64,000 bases of DNA, taken from positions 1 through 64,000 of the forward strand of contig JAHBTJ010000026.1 in NCBI GenBank assembly GCA_019638595.1, read 5' to 3'. The notes beneath the pieces were generated by a model that saw only the letters and a program-made list of their open reading frames with translations, did no database searches and was not told the origin of the DNA. The translations under genes and the position numbers were made by a program. Position 1 is the stretch's first letter, and every line of letters begins with the position of its first letter. This document shows, in pieces, positions 51,935 through 59,689 of the stretch. The stretch is from Chitinophagaceae bacterium. GTDB lineage: Bacteria > Bacteroidota > Bacteroidia > Chitinophagales > Chitinophagaceae.

Positions 51935-53131
51935 TTAATAAGTTGCAAAAAAGCAAACAGATCCTCCCACCCATTCCTTGTCCTTGTTGTACCTGACCCC
52001 TATCATTTTTCCTTTGCTGAGGCGGGCAAGGTTAATAGCTGCATGGGGGCGGGCATCTCCATCGGGCCACACATACATCATTCTTATTTCCGCTTTGGCA
52101 GGCATATCGGGCGTTTCTATTACATCGGCATACTTCACCTTGCGCTGCAATATCCAGTTTTCGGGATCTTTTATATCAGCCAGGTCTTCGGGACGAACGT
52201 CTATCACTACCCCCTGGCCGGCAAAAGAGAACAATGGCTTTAAAACATAGTTTTCAATATCGGCGGGCTTTTCTTTCAGCTCATTCAAAAAATAGGTTGC
52301 TGGTACATAAGGATGATCTATAAACGGCAACGTAAACTTGCTGATCCTGTAAAACCAGTTAGGATGCGGCACCCATTCCACTTCCCAGTTTTGGGTGATA
52401 TCAATAATATTGCCCAGCTTATCTGCCTGCGCTTTCAGATCGTCAAAGATCACACGATTGTAAATTCTGTGAATGGGTGTTTTTTTACCCGCTTTCATAT
52501 AGAACAGCTTTTTCCCTTCGGCAATCAATTCGGTTATACATACAGGTTGTATCCCGGTATACTCCTCCGTACAATAAAAATCAATCCGGGTTTTCTGTTC
52601 GTGCGGTTTTATTTCCAGTAAAATAACATGCTCCACATTATGCCCGTTCAATAACAGCTTTTTAAGCATTGCCAAATAGCTGTCTTTCGTGTATCCGTTC
52701 AGGTAGTGGCTGTAGTTTTCCGGTATGTCAAAATGTTTTCTTATAACATCCGGGTAATATACCTGGAAGCCAAACAAAGTAGGAAATCCCTGCATCTCTA
52801 TTAATTGCGGCTCCAGCTCATTTTTTTCGTTTATGCACACTCCAAAATCAAAAGCGATCATATGACTATGATCGTTTTCTCCCTGCACATATTCATTTGC
52901 CGGAATGGCTCTTTCCGTCATCTGCTTAAACGAAGGATCGGCTATTACATCAATAATACTTTCGCAGGCATCCAGCATCTTTTTGGTAAAAGCGGCATCA
53001 ACAAAAACGGGTGTTTCCGCTATCCTGAATTCAATAGCGCCGGGATGATATGCATGTAATTCCTGTAATAACGATTGATATTTATTTTGAGTAAACTCCT
53101 GGTTAAATGCTTTTCGTAAGTGAGGTACCAT
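51935..53131 (-). CDS. ATP-grasp-like protein of unknown function
   Basis: A 398-residue soluble protein. The C-terminal third has the look of an ATP-grasp fold: ENYVLKPLFSFAGQGVVIDV (lysine and glycine loop), ENWILQRKVKYADVI, and AEIRMMYVWPDGDARPHAAINLARLSKG. The N-terminal two thirds include QLIEMQGFPTLFGFQVYYPD and IHRIYNRVIFDDL. I do not know its substrate; peptide or small-molecule ligation is the general possibility. It stands alone. Confidence 0.6.
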   Translation of the reverse strand: MVPHLRKAFNQEFTQNKYQSLLQELHAYHPGAIEFRIAETPVFVDAAFTKKMLDACESIIDVIADPSFKQMTERAIPANEYVQGENDHSHMIAFDFGVCINEKNELEPQLIEMQGFPTLFGFQVYYPDVIRKHFDIPENYSHYLNGYTKDSYLAMLKKLLLNGHNVEHVILLEIKPHEQKTRIDFYCTEEYTGIQPVCITELIAEGKKLFYMKAGKKTPIHRIYNRVIFDDLKAQADKLGNIIDITQNWEVEWVPHPNWFYRISKFTLPFIDHPYVPATYFLNELKEKPADIENYVLKPLFSFAGQGVVIDVRPEDLADIKDPENWILQRKVKYADVIETPDMPAKAEIRMMYVWPDGDARPHAAINLARLSKGKMIGVRYNKDKEWVGGSVCFFATY

Positions 53132-53167
53132 GTGTACAAGTTTGTAGTAAGGTAGTGAATTATTATT

Positions 53168-53330
53168 ATATCAGGCTGCGAGGTGCGGGTTGCAAGGTGC
53201 AGGTTACAGGTTGCAGGTTACAAGTTTCCGGTAGTTTGTGGTTTGTAGTTTGAAGTTTCTTCTCAACCATAAACTATAAACACCTGATAGCTGACAGCTC
53301 ACAGCCCATTGCTGATAGCTGAAAGCCCTG
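53168..53330. repeat. degenerate 7-base-period repeat tract
   Basis: Within the 316-base gap between the ATP-grasp-like gene and the DUF5722 gene: GCGAGGT-GCGGGTT-GCAAGGT-GCAGGTT-ACAGGTT-GCAGGTT-ACAAGTT, then GTTTGTGGTTTGTAGTTTGAAGTTTC, then AGCTGACAGCTCACAGC and GATAGCTGAAAGCC. No gene is supported here. Confidence 0.65.
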
Positions 53331-53447
53331 TCATTCCTTACAGTACAGGATAGTTGTTGCTGGTTGGGTTTGTAAATTCCATTTTTATATATACGGCAAT
53401 AACTTGCCGTGCTAACGACAATAGTAGAAATCAAAATATTTGCCGGT

Positions 53448-55559
53448 ATGAATAATTGGAAAGGACTTGCGCTATTTTTTATTTTATCAGGTTTTAGCAT
53501 GCTGAAAGTCTCAGCACAGAGCAAACCATTCAATCTCTTACATGATAATTTGCATGACCTGGAATTAAAACAGGCAGATGGTGCTTATGTAATTCTTACT
53601 TCAGGCAGCGACCCTTATCTTTTTACACAACCAGTTGAGCAAGGCCTGCAACCCGATGAAACTATTTTGACATTCGAATACTTTTCTCCAGACTACCTTG
53701 ATAATTTCCAGGTATTTTTTGGGCCACCAATAAGCGAAAATAAAAGTATCAGTTCCGAACTCGGTATACGGGAAGGCTGGACAACACATACCATTGATGT
53801 AAGCGATGAAATAAAAGATTGGGGGGCGAAGGGTAGTATAATGCGCTTTGATTTTGGCGGAGCACCTAATTATCATATTCAGATTCGTAATATTCATTTC
53901 AGAAAACCAACCTCAGAAGAGTTACAAAAGAAAGCAGCACGCGAAAGAGTAAAGCAGGCGGAAGCACTCATCAAAACAAAACTGGAAGAATATTTAAGTC
54001 ATCATTTCGTGTGTAGCATTAGCCAGGTAACAGTAAATAAAGAAAAAATCCTGATCAAAGGAAATGGAAACCTGGCTGATATGTATATCGCAGAAGTGCA
54101 GTTGCAGGATGATATACAGCTTATGCAACAGTTTTCGTCACTAACTACTGTTAACAGTAAAAATGATTTTACAATTACCCTTAACCGTTATATAGAGAGA
54201 AATGGAATAAAGTATGATCGTTTACTATCAAAATGGGCGATTGTCCAAAAAAAAGTAAATGGCTATACGCTGCAATCGCAGGCAAGATATGCAGACTATA
54301 TTGAGCCGCTATATAACCTTCCGGAAGAGACATTGAGAGGCAAAAAGGGAATCGGGGGTTTTTCAGCAACGGGCAGAGCACCCGTAAGCGATATTGATTC
54401 ACTCGGCATTACCAGTGTTACAGTAAATATGTGGATCACAAAAATGATGCGTTCAAAACCTGGTGCAGACAATATTTCTTTTAATTATAATGGCAAAACA
54501 TATTATGCCAACAAGCGCTGGGTAGAAAACATGGACAAAACATTACAACTCACCGCACAAAAAAATATTATCGTTTCTTCTATCATCCTTATTGATAAAG
54601 CGGTTAATTGCGACGATAAGGAAATAGGGAGAATATTTCAGCATCCTGATTGTGATCCGGCAGGGATATACAGTATGGCAAATATGACTACTGCCGAAGG
54701 TGTTGAATATTACGCAGCAGCTATTGATTTTTTAGCTCAGCGTTATAGCAGGCCTGATAAAAAATATGGACGTATTCATAACTGGATTGTTCATAATGAA
54801 GTAGACGCAGGCTGGGTTTGGACCAATATGGGTGAAAAAGATAAGTTGTTGTTTATGGATACCTATCATAAATCTATGCGCCTCATTCACAATATTGCCA
54901 GAAAGTACAACCCATACGCAAAGGCTTTTATAACCCTTACTCATTTTTGGGCATGGACAGTGGATAAACATTTTTATCATTCAGTTGATTTGTTAAACAT
55001 TCTACTGGATTATTCTGCTAAAGAAGGAGACTTTGAATGGGGCATTGCACACCACCCCTATCCTGAGTCGCTCTTTGAACCCAAAAGCTGGCTTGACCAA
55101 AAATGTGAGTTCAACTTTAACACCCCGCTTATTACTTTTAAAAATATAGAGGTACTGAATACATGGGTAAAACAACCTTACACCCGGTTTCTTGGTAAAA
55201 TAAGAAGAACAGTCTTTCTTTCTGAACAGGGCCCTAACTCAAAAGACTATACTGACAAAAGCTTAACCGAACAAGCTGCAAGCATGGCGTATGTATGGAA
55301 AAAAATTAAAAACCTTGATGCCATAGATGCTTTTCAATTTCACAATTGGGTAGATGACCGGGGCGAAGGTGGCCTGAGAATCGGTTTACGCAGGTTCCTG
55401 GACGACAAAGACGATCCCGGAGGCAAGAAGCCGGTATGGTATGTTTTTAGAGATATTGAAACAGCCAGGGAGGAAAGTAGCTGTGAATTTGCAAAACCGG
55501 TTATTGGTATCAATCATTGGGATGAGGTATTATATAGTAAGCAGATCACTGAGAAATAG
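53448..55559 (+). CDS. DUF5722-family exported protein, putative clan GH-A glycosidase
   Basis: A 703-residue protein; start MNNWKGLALFFILSGFSMLKVSAQ gives a signal peptide (a GTG frame start 13 codons upstream is unlikely). The N-terminal 170 residues are a beta-rich module (LQPDETILTFEYFSPDYL, FDFGGAPNYHIQIRNIHF). The C-terminal part looks like a TIM-barrel: RIHNWIVHNEVDAGWVW with E451 in an NE motif, AIAHHPY-like WGIAHHPYPESLFEP, and RTVFLSEQGPNS with E593. NE and SEQG are at the places of acid/base and nucleophile in clan GH-A enzymes. Substrate unknown; it may be an exported polysaccharide hydrolase. Confidence 0.8.
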   Translation: MNNWKGLALFFILSGFSMLKVSAQSKPFNLLHDNLHDLELKQADGAYVILTSGSDPYLFTQPVEQGLQPDETILTFEYFSPDYLDNFQVFFGPPISENKSISSELGIREGWTTHTIDVSDEIKDWGAKGSIMRFDFGGAPNYHIQIRNIHFRKPTSEELQKKAARERVKQAEALIKTKLEEYLSHHFVCSISQVTVNKEKILIKGNGNLADMYIAEVQLQDDIQLMQQFSSLTTVNSKNDFTITLNRYIERNGIKYDRLLSKWAIVQKKVNGYTLQSQARYADYIEPLYNLPEETLRGKKGIGGFSATGRAPVSDIDSLGITSVTVNMWITKMMRSKPGADNISFNYNGKTYYANKRWVENMDKTLQLTAQKNIIVSSIILIDKAVNCDDKEIGRIFQHPDCDPAGIYSMANMTTAEGVEYYAAAIDFLAQRYSRPDKKYGRIHNWIVHNEVDAGWVWTNMGEKDKLLFMDTYHKSMRLIHNIARKYNPYAKAFITLTHFWAWTVDKHFYHSVDLLNILLDYSAKEGDFEWGIAHHPYPESLFEPKSWLDQKCEFNFNTPLITFKNIEVLNTWVKQPYTRFLGKIRRTVFLSEQGPNSKDYTDKSLTEQAASMAYVWKKIKNLDAIDAFQFHNWVDDRGEGGLRIGLRRFLDDKDDPGGKKPVWYVFRDIETAREESSCEFAKPVIGINHWDEVLYSKQITEK

Positions 55560-55655
55560 AGTAAACGATAATGACATATTACATAGACCAAAAAGAATTA
55601 GAGAAAACATAGGAATATGAGCATGTGGAAATAATAGTTTTTTGTGTAACAAACC

Positions 55656-56513
55656 CTAAACCCTAAACTCCAAACCTTCTGCCTGCAGATGCTCTACCGC
55701 CTGGTCAAGGAAATTAGGCAGCACATGCGAATAGGTCCATAAGATTTTATCGGGGTCGTTCAACTGCTCGATCATGGAAGCCCATTTGGCTTCGCCATGC
55801 GCCTCTATTACACCCTTTTTTTTATCCTCCCGCTGCAGGTACATACTCATGCCGATCGCATCTGCTTCAGGATGAAACTGCGTACCGATCATATAGTCAT
55901 TAAACCGGATGGCCATTACAGCCCGTTCCAGCGGTACATGAGGTCTTTCTTTTTCAATACACAAGATAGCGGCCCCCGACTGCTGTAACCTTTGCATATC
56001 AGGACTTACCACCTGGTAGTCACGGCTATCCACCACATAAAAAGGATCGCTTAATCCCTCGAATATGAGTTCATTTTTTCCATCTTCCAGTAAATGAATG
56101 GGAAAAACGCCAAAAGAGGTAGACTTTCTTTTATTGACGATAGCAATTTTATAATGCCTGCAGATAAGCTGGTATGAATGGCAGATAAAAAAAACAAATT
56201 TCTTTTGAATATGTGCAGCGTTGCCGTTCCAGGACTCAATCTGCTGAAACCAGTCAAAATAACGGTTTTCCCATTCCGAGCCTTCACTTTCAAGGGGGCT
56301 GCCCGGCCCGCCGCTTGATATATATATGTCGTAAGACATGCCAGGTGTTTCTAATTTTTGCCTCACATCAAATTCATCCCATTCCATATCCAGGTCATTC
56401 GCTTCTCCGTACTGGTTTAAGATCTCCCTGATACAACGCATTCCCTGGTTAGGCACTCCTTCATACAGGTCAAGAACGGCTACCCGAATGTTTCTCTTTT
56501 GCCTCAATTTCAT
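55656..56513 (-). CDS. class I glutamine amidotransferase-like protein
   Basis: A 285-residue protein: YDIYISSGGPGSPLESEG (oxyanion loop), KFVFFICHSYQLICRHY with the presumed nucleophile Cys in ICHSYQ, and IGTQFHPEADAIGM with the His/Glu of the triad. It resembles the stand-alone GMP-synthase-like amidotransferases of Bacteroidota. The usual GxCxGxQ is altered to ICHSYQ, so the activity may differ. It has no synthase partner nearby. The mRNA may be leaderless. Confidence 0.78.
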   Translation of the reverse strand: MKLRQKRNIRVAVLDLYEGVPNQGMRCIREILNQYGEANDLDMEWDEFDVRQKLETPGMSYDIYISSGGPGSPLESEGSEWENRYFDWFQQIESWNGNAAHIQKKFVFFICHSYQLICRHYKIAIVNKRKSTSFGVFPIHLLEDGKNELIFEGLSDPFYVVDSRDYQVVSPDMQRLQQSGAAILCIEKERPHVPLERAVMAIRFNDYMIGTQFHPEADAIGMSMYLQREDKKKGVIEAHGEAKWASMIEQLNDPDKILWTYSHVLPNFLDQAVEHLQAEGLEFRV

Positions 56514-56517
56514 CGCG

Positions 56518-56525
56518 CAAATGTA
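56518..56525 (-). promoter_or_regulatory. -7 element placed for a leaderless amidotransferase transcript
   Basis: TACATTTG on the minus strand matches TAnnTTTG, 4 bases from the ATG at 56513. A TTTG at 56543-56546 lies 17 bases upstream as a possible -33 box. Confidence 0.45.
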
Positions 56526-56560
56526 CGTTTTTTAGCCGCAGTCAAAATATATCATTTCCG

Positions 56561-57574
56561 TTACCACAGCAGTTTAGCAATCCTGCCATCTTTTCCTGCA
56601 AGAAAAACAGCTTTCCCGTTTTTTGCCTTGCGGCATACATGAAAGCCCTCCTTACTGATTAATCTCCAGTTTTTTCCGCCGTCTTCAGAAACATCCACTC
56701 CCGAAGTTCCACAGGCTATCAGCCGTTTGCCCGATATATATTCCACGCAGCTTCTGTAACCATACGGGGGTGTTTCAGGTAATAGCCAGGTTTTACCGCC
56801 ATCGTTACTGATCGCCGCATTTTGCACAGCTACCGTATCGGCAGTAAAATCGCCGCCTACTACCAGCATTTGCTTTGCCGGTTTTCTTTTTTTATTGTTG
56901 AATACGGCAATCGAGTTCGCCCCCGTAGTTTCCTTACCCTGCATAACAGGCAACGTAATTTGCTGATCGCGTATAAACAACCTTGAATATTTACCACCGG
57001 TAACAAAAACAGCTTCCGATAAAGAAAGCGGGCGGATATTGGTACCGCTTGCGGCAAATAACGCTTCTCCCTCCATCGCCTGCGGATAATTCTCATGAGG
57101 CAACCCCTGCCAGCTATCTCCGCCATCAAAGGTTCGCGCTATAAATATTTTACCCTCTACCGGATCTCCGATAACAATTCCACTCTGCTCATTCCAAAAT
57201 TCCATGGCGTCTAAAAACATTCCTTTCCTTTTATCCTCAAAAACAACTTTCCATGTATTGCCACCATCGTTTGTTTTTAATATATAAGCCGGCTCGCCAA
57301 TGCTCATAATAACAGCAGTAACTGCGTCAAATGCTTCAATATCCCGGAAATCATTTTTTTCAAATCCCTTTACCTGCATCCATTTCCAGGTTTTACCGCT
57401 GTCAACCGATCTTCCGGTCATTCCGTTGCTGCCACTTACCCAAATTACCTTATCGTCAACCACGCTTAACCCGCGTATTGAAACAGAAGTGCTTTCTGTA
57501 AGAACAGTCAACTGCTGACAATAAGAAACCAAAGGGATCTGCAACAGGAAGATGAAAACAATTTTGGAAAACAT
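56561..57574 (-). CDS. exported YCF48-like / BNR-repeat beta-propeller protein
   Basis: A 337-residue protein, start MFSKIVFIFLLQIPLVSYC. Repeated propeller blades carry the S-x-D-x-G-x-T-W motif: SVDSGKTWKWM, TNDGGNTWKVV, TFDGGDSWQGL, SNDGGKTWLLP, SEDGGKNWRLI. This is the pattern of YCF48-like photosystem-assembly and sialidase-type repeats, common in exported Bacteroidota proteins. The active site of sialidases is not evident, so it is probably a binding scaffold. It lies divergent from pcm. Confidence 0.82.
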   Translation of the reverse strand: MFSKIVFIFLLQIPLVSYCQQLTVLTESTSVSIRGLSVVDDKVIWVSGSNGMTGRSVDSGKTWKWMQVKGFEKNDFRDIEAFDAVTAVIMSIGEPAYILKTNDGGNTWKVVFEDKRKGMFLDAMEFWNEQSGIVIGDPVEGKIFIARTFDGGDSWQGLPHENYPQAMEGEALFAASGTNIRPLSLSEAVFVTGGKYSRLFIRDQQITLPVMQGKETTGANSIAVFNNKKRKPAKQMLVVGGDFTADTVAVQNAAISNDGGKTWLLPETPPYGYRSCVEYISGKRLIACGTSGVDVSEDGGKNWRLISKEGFHVCRKAKNGKAVFLAGKDGRIAKLLW

Positions 57575-57659
57575 GTTACGATATTTATTGCAGATACAAA
57601 TATGCAACTCTTTTATTCGTTAAGAACAGTAATATAAAGGATAGGTTTTTTATCTTGCA

Positions 57660-58340
57660 ATGCTTATGAGAAAGTACGAAGACGAATATCGCCACAAAGG
57701 ACTACGTAAAAAATTAATAGACTCACTCCGGGCCAAAGGTATTACCGATGAACGGTTACTGGATGCCATGAACAATATTCCACGGCATTTTTTTATGGAC
57801 CTCGCGCTGGACAGGATAGCCTACGAAGACAGGGCTTTTCCTATCGGGGAAGGACAAACGATCTCTCAGCCTTATACGGTTGCCTATCAAACCCAGTTGC
57901 TGGAAGTAAAGCCATTCGACAAAGTACTGGAAATAGGTACGGGAAGCGCTTACCAAACCTGCGTGCTGGCACAACTGGGTGCACAGGTATTTACCATAGA
58001 AAGACAAAAGAAGCTGTTTGACCGGAACAAAAGCTTTGAATACATCAAAAAATACCCGGCAGTAAAATATTTTTATGGCGATGGATACGAGGGGTTGCCC
58101 ACATTTGCACCATTTGATAAAATACTTATTACAGCAGCAGCTCCTTACATTCCCCCGGCATTGATTGAACAATTAAAACCCGGGGGAAAAATGGTTATCC
58201 CGGTTGATGAAAATGAGACACAACGTATGCTCAGGCTTACCAAAAAACCGGATGGCAGTTATTCGGAAGAAAAATTCGACTCTTTTTCATTTGTAAAAAT
58301 GCTGGAAGGAAAAACCAACGGTAATGGTAACGGCAAATAA
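57660..58340 (+). CDS. pcm: protein-L-isoaspartate O-methyltransferase
   Basis: A 226-residue SAM enzyme: IPRHFFMDLALDRIAYEDRAFPIGEGQTISQPYTVAYQ (substrate site), VLEIGTGSAYQTCVLAQLG (SAM motif), DGYEGLPTFAPFDKILITAAAP, and LKPGGKMVIPV. It methylates isoaspartyl residues in aged proteins for repair. It ends in a short NGNGNGK tail. Length and motifs are normal. Confidence 0.95.
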   Translation: MLMRKYEDEYRHKGLRKKLIDSLRAKGITDERLLDAMNNIPRHFFMDLALDRIAYEDRAFPIGEGQTISQPYTVAYQTQLLEVKPFDKVLEIGTGSAYQTCVLAQLGAQVFTIERQKKLFDRNKSFEYIKKYPAVKYFYGDGYEGLPTFAPFDKILITAAAPYIPPALIEQLKPGGKMVIPVDENETQRMLRLTKKPDGSYSEEKFDSFSFVKMLEGKTNGNGNGK

Positions 58341-58565
58341 AAAGTTACCGGCTCTTTTGCCACGCTGCTGTTGTCCACCCGAACCAGTTGCACGAATTGG
58401 AGCTCTTATGCACCTTGTCTACCCTGCATACGCAATTTATCTGCTGTAGGTTCAACAACAGGGTGGCAACAGGTAAAAAATATTCACCAGATATCGTATG
58501 GGAAAATATCTTACATTTAACCTGTTATATATATTGCACCTTATACAAAGTAAAACACCCCCGCT

Positions 58566-59540
58566 GTGAACAAAAAAGCTATACCTGGCCATGATAATAC
58601 CAGCCCCCGCAAAAAAGACGATCCTCTTTTAAAAGCGGCCTTTGAAGAACTTTTCCCCTACCTGCTTCGCTTTTGTTTCGCCGATGCTGTTAAAGTATTT
58701 GATCTCCGTAAAGGCTTTGTGTTTCTTGATAAGGAACTGACCGAACTGTTTCCCGAGCTCAAAAAGCAGGGAGGAAGCAGGTTTGTTGATCTGTTGGTAA
58801 AGGTCTTTCTTAAAAACGGTAAAGAAGAATGGATATTGGTGCATATTGAGATACAGGGTAGCAGTACAAAAAATTTTCCGAAACGTATGTTTCAATATTG
58901 GTATCGTATATATGACCGCTATGCCGTAGATGTAACTGCCCTGGCAATATTTACCGGTAATAAGCGCCAGCAGCATCCCGATACATTCCATAAAATATTT
59001 ATGGGCACTGAAATTACCTACCGCTACAATGCATATCACATTTTCGATCACTCCGAAACCGAACTGCTGGCGATGGACAATCCGTTTGCCCTGATCGTGC
59101 TGGCAGCGCAGAAAGCATTGTTACAGGGTAAAGTACCGGAAGAAGAGTTGGCGAACCACCGGCTTACCGTAGCAAAAGCATTGATACAAAGCAAAAAATT
59201 CAGCCATAAAAAGATAGAGAAGCTGCTGTTTTTTTTGAAAAATTTTATCTATATTGGAAACGATGAAATAAACCGTAAATTTGATACGCAAATTCAACAA
59301 TTAACAGGAGGTACCATTGCCATGGGTATTATAGAAACCATAAAGAAAATAGAGCGGGAAGAAGGGATTGAAATAGGTATGGAGAAAGGCATAGAGAAAG
59401 GTATGGAGAAAGGTAAACAGGAGGTTATTGAAAACCTGATTACAGAACTTGGACTTTCGAATAAGCAGGCTGCCCGTATTGCCAGAGTGCCCGAAGCCTT
59501 TGTAAAAAAGATCCGTGCCTCGCTGAAAAAGAAAAAATAA
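58566..59540 (+). CDS. Rpn/PD-(D/E)XK nuclease-family transposase-like protein
   Basis: A 324-residue protein with a GTG start. The N-terminal half holds a PD-(D/E)XK-like core (RFVDLLVKVFLKNGKEEWILVHIEIQG, then KRMFQYWYRIYDRY), which is the Rpn recombination-promoting nuclease signature. The C-terminal tail has the usual charged repeats, IGMEKGIEKGMEKGKQE, followed by a small helical domain (SNKQAARIARVPEAFVKKI). Such genes are mobile in effect but usually lack terminal repeats. A strong terminator follows. Confidence 0.85.
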   Translation: MNKKAIPGHDNTSPRKKDDPLLKAAFEELFPYLLRFCFADAVKVFDLRKGFVFLDKELTELFPELKKQGGSRFVDLLVKVFLKNGKEEWILVHIEIQGSSTKNFPKRMFQYWYRIYDRYAVDVTALAIFTGNKRQQHPDTFHKIFMGTEITYRYNAYHIFDHSETELLAMDNPFALIVLAAQKALLQGKVPEEELANHRLTVAKALIQSKKFSHKKIEKLLFFLKNFIYIGNDEINRKFDTQIQQLTGGTIAMGIIETIKKIEREEGIEIGMEKGIEKGMEKGKQEVIENLITELGLSNKQAARIARVPEAFVKKIRASLKKKK

Positions 59541-59554
59541 ATATTTTAAACCCT

Positions 59555-59594
59555 ACAAAAAAGCTTCTCCGGTAAAATGAGAAGCTTTTTTTGT
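59555..59594. terminator. bidirectional terminator between convergent genes
   Basis: ACAAAAAAGCTTCTC and GAGAAGCTTTTTTTGT form a stem flanked by A- and T-runs, so it can work for both the Rpn gene on the plus strand and the receptor gene on the minus strand. Confidence 0.85.
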
Positions 59595-59689
59595 AATTAG
59601 CTGTAGTATATGGTTACTTTTTCCTTATTTAACCACTCAAAACGAATCCGTCATTACCCCTGGAACGTTACCGTATTTTCAGGAATACC

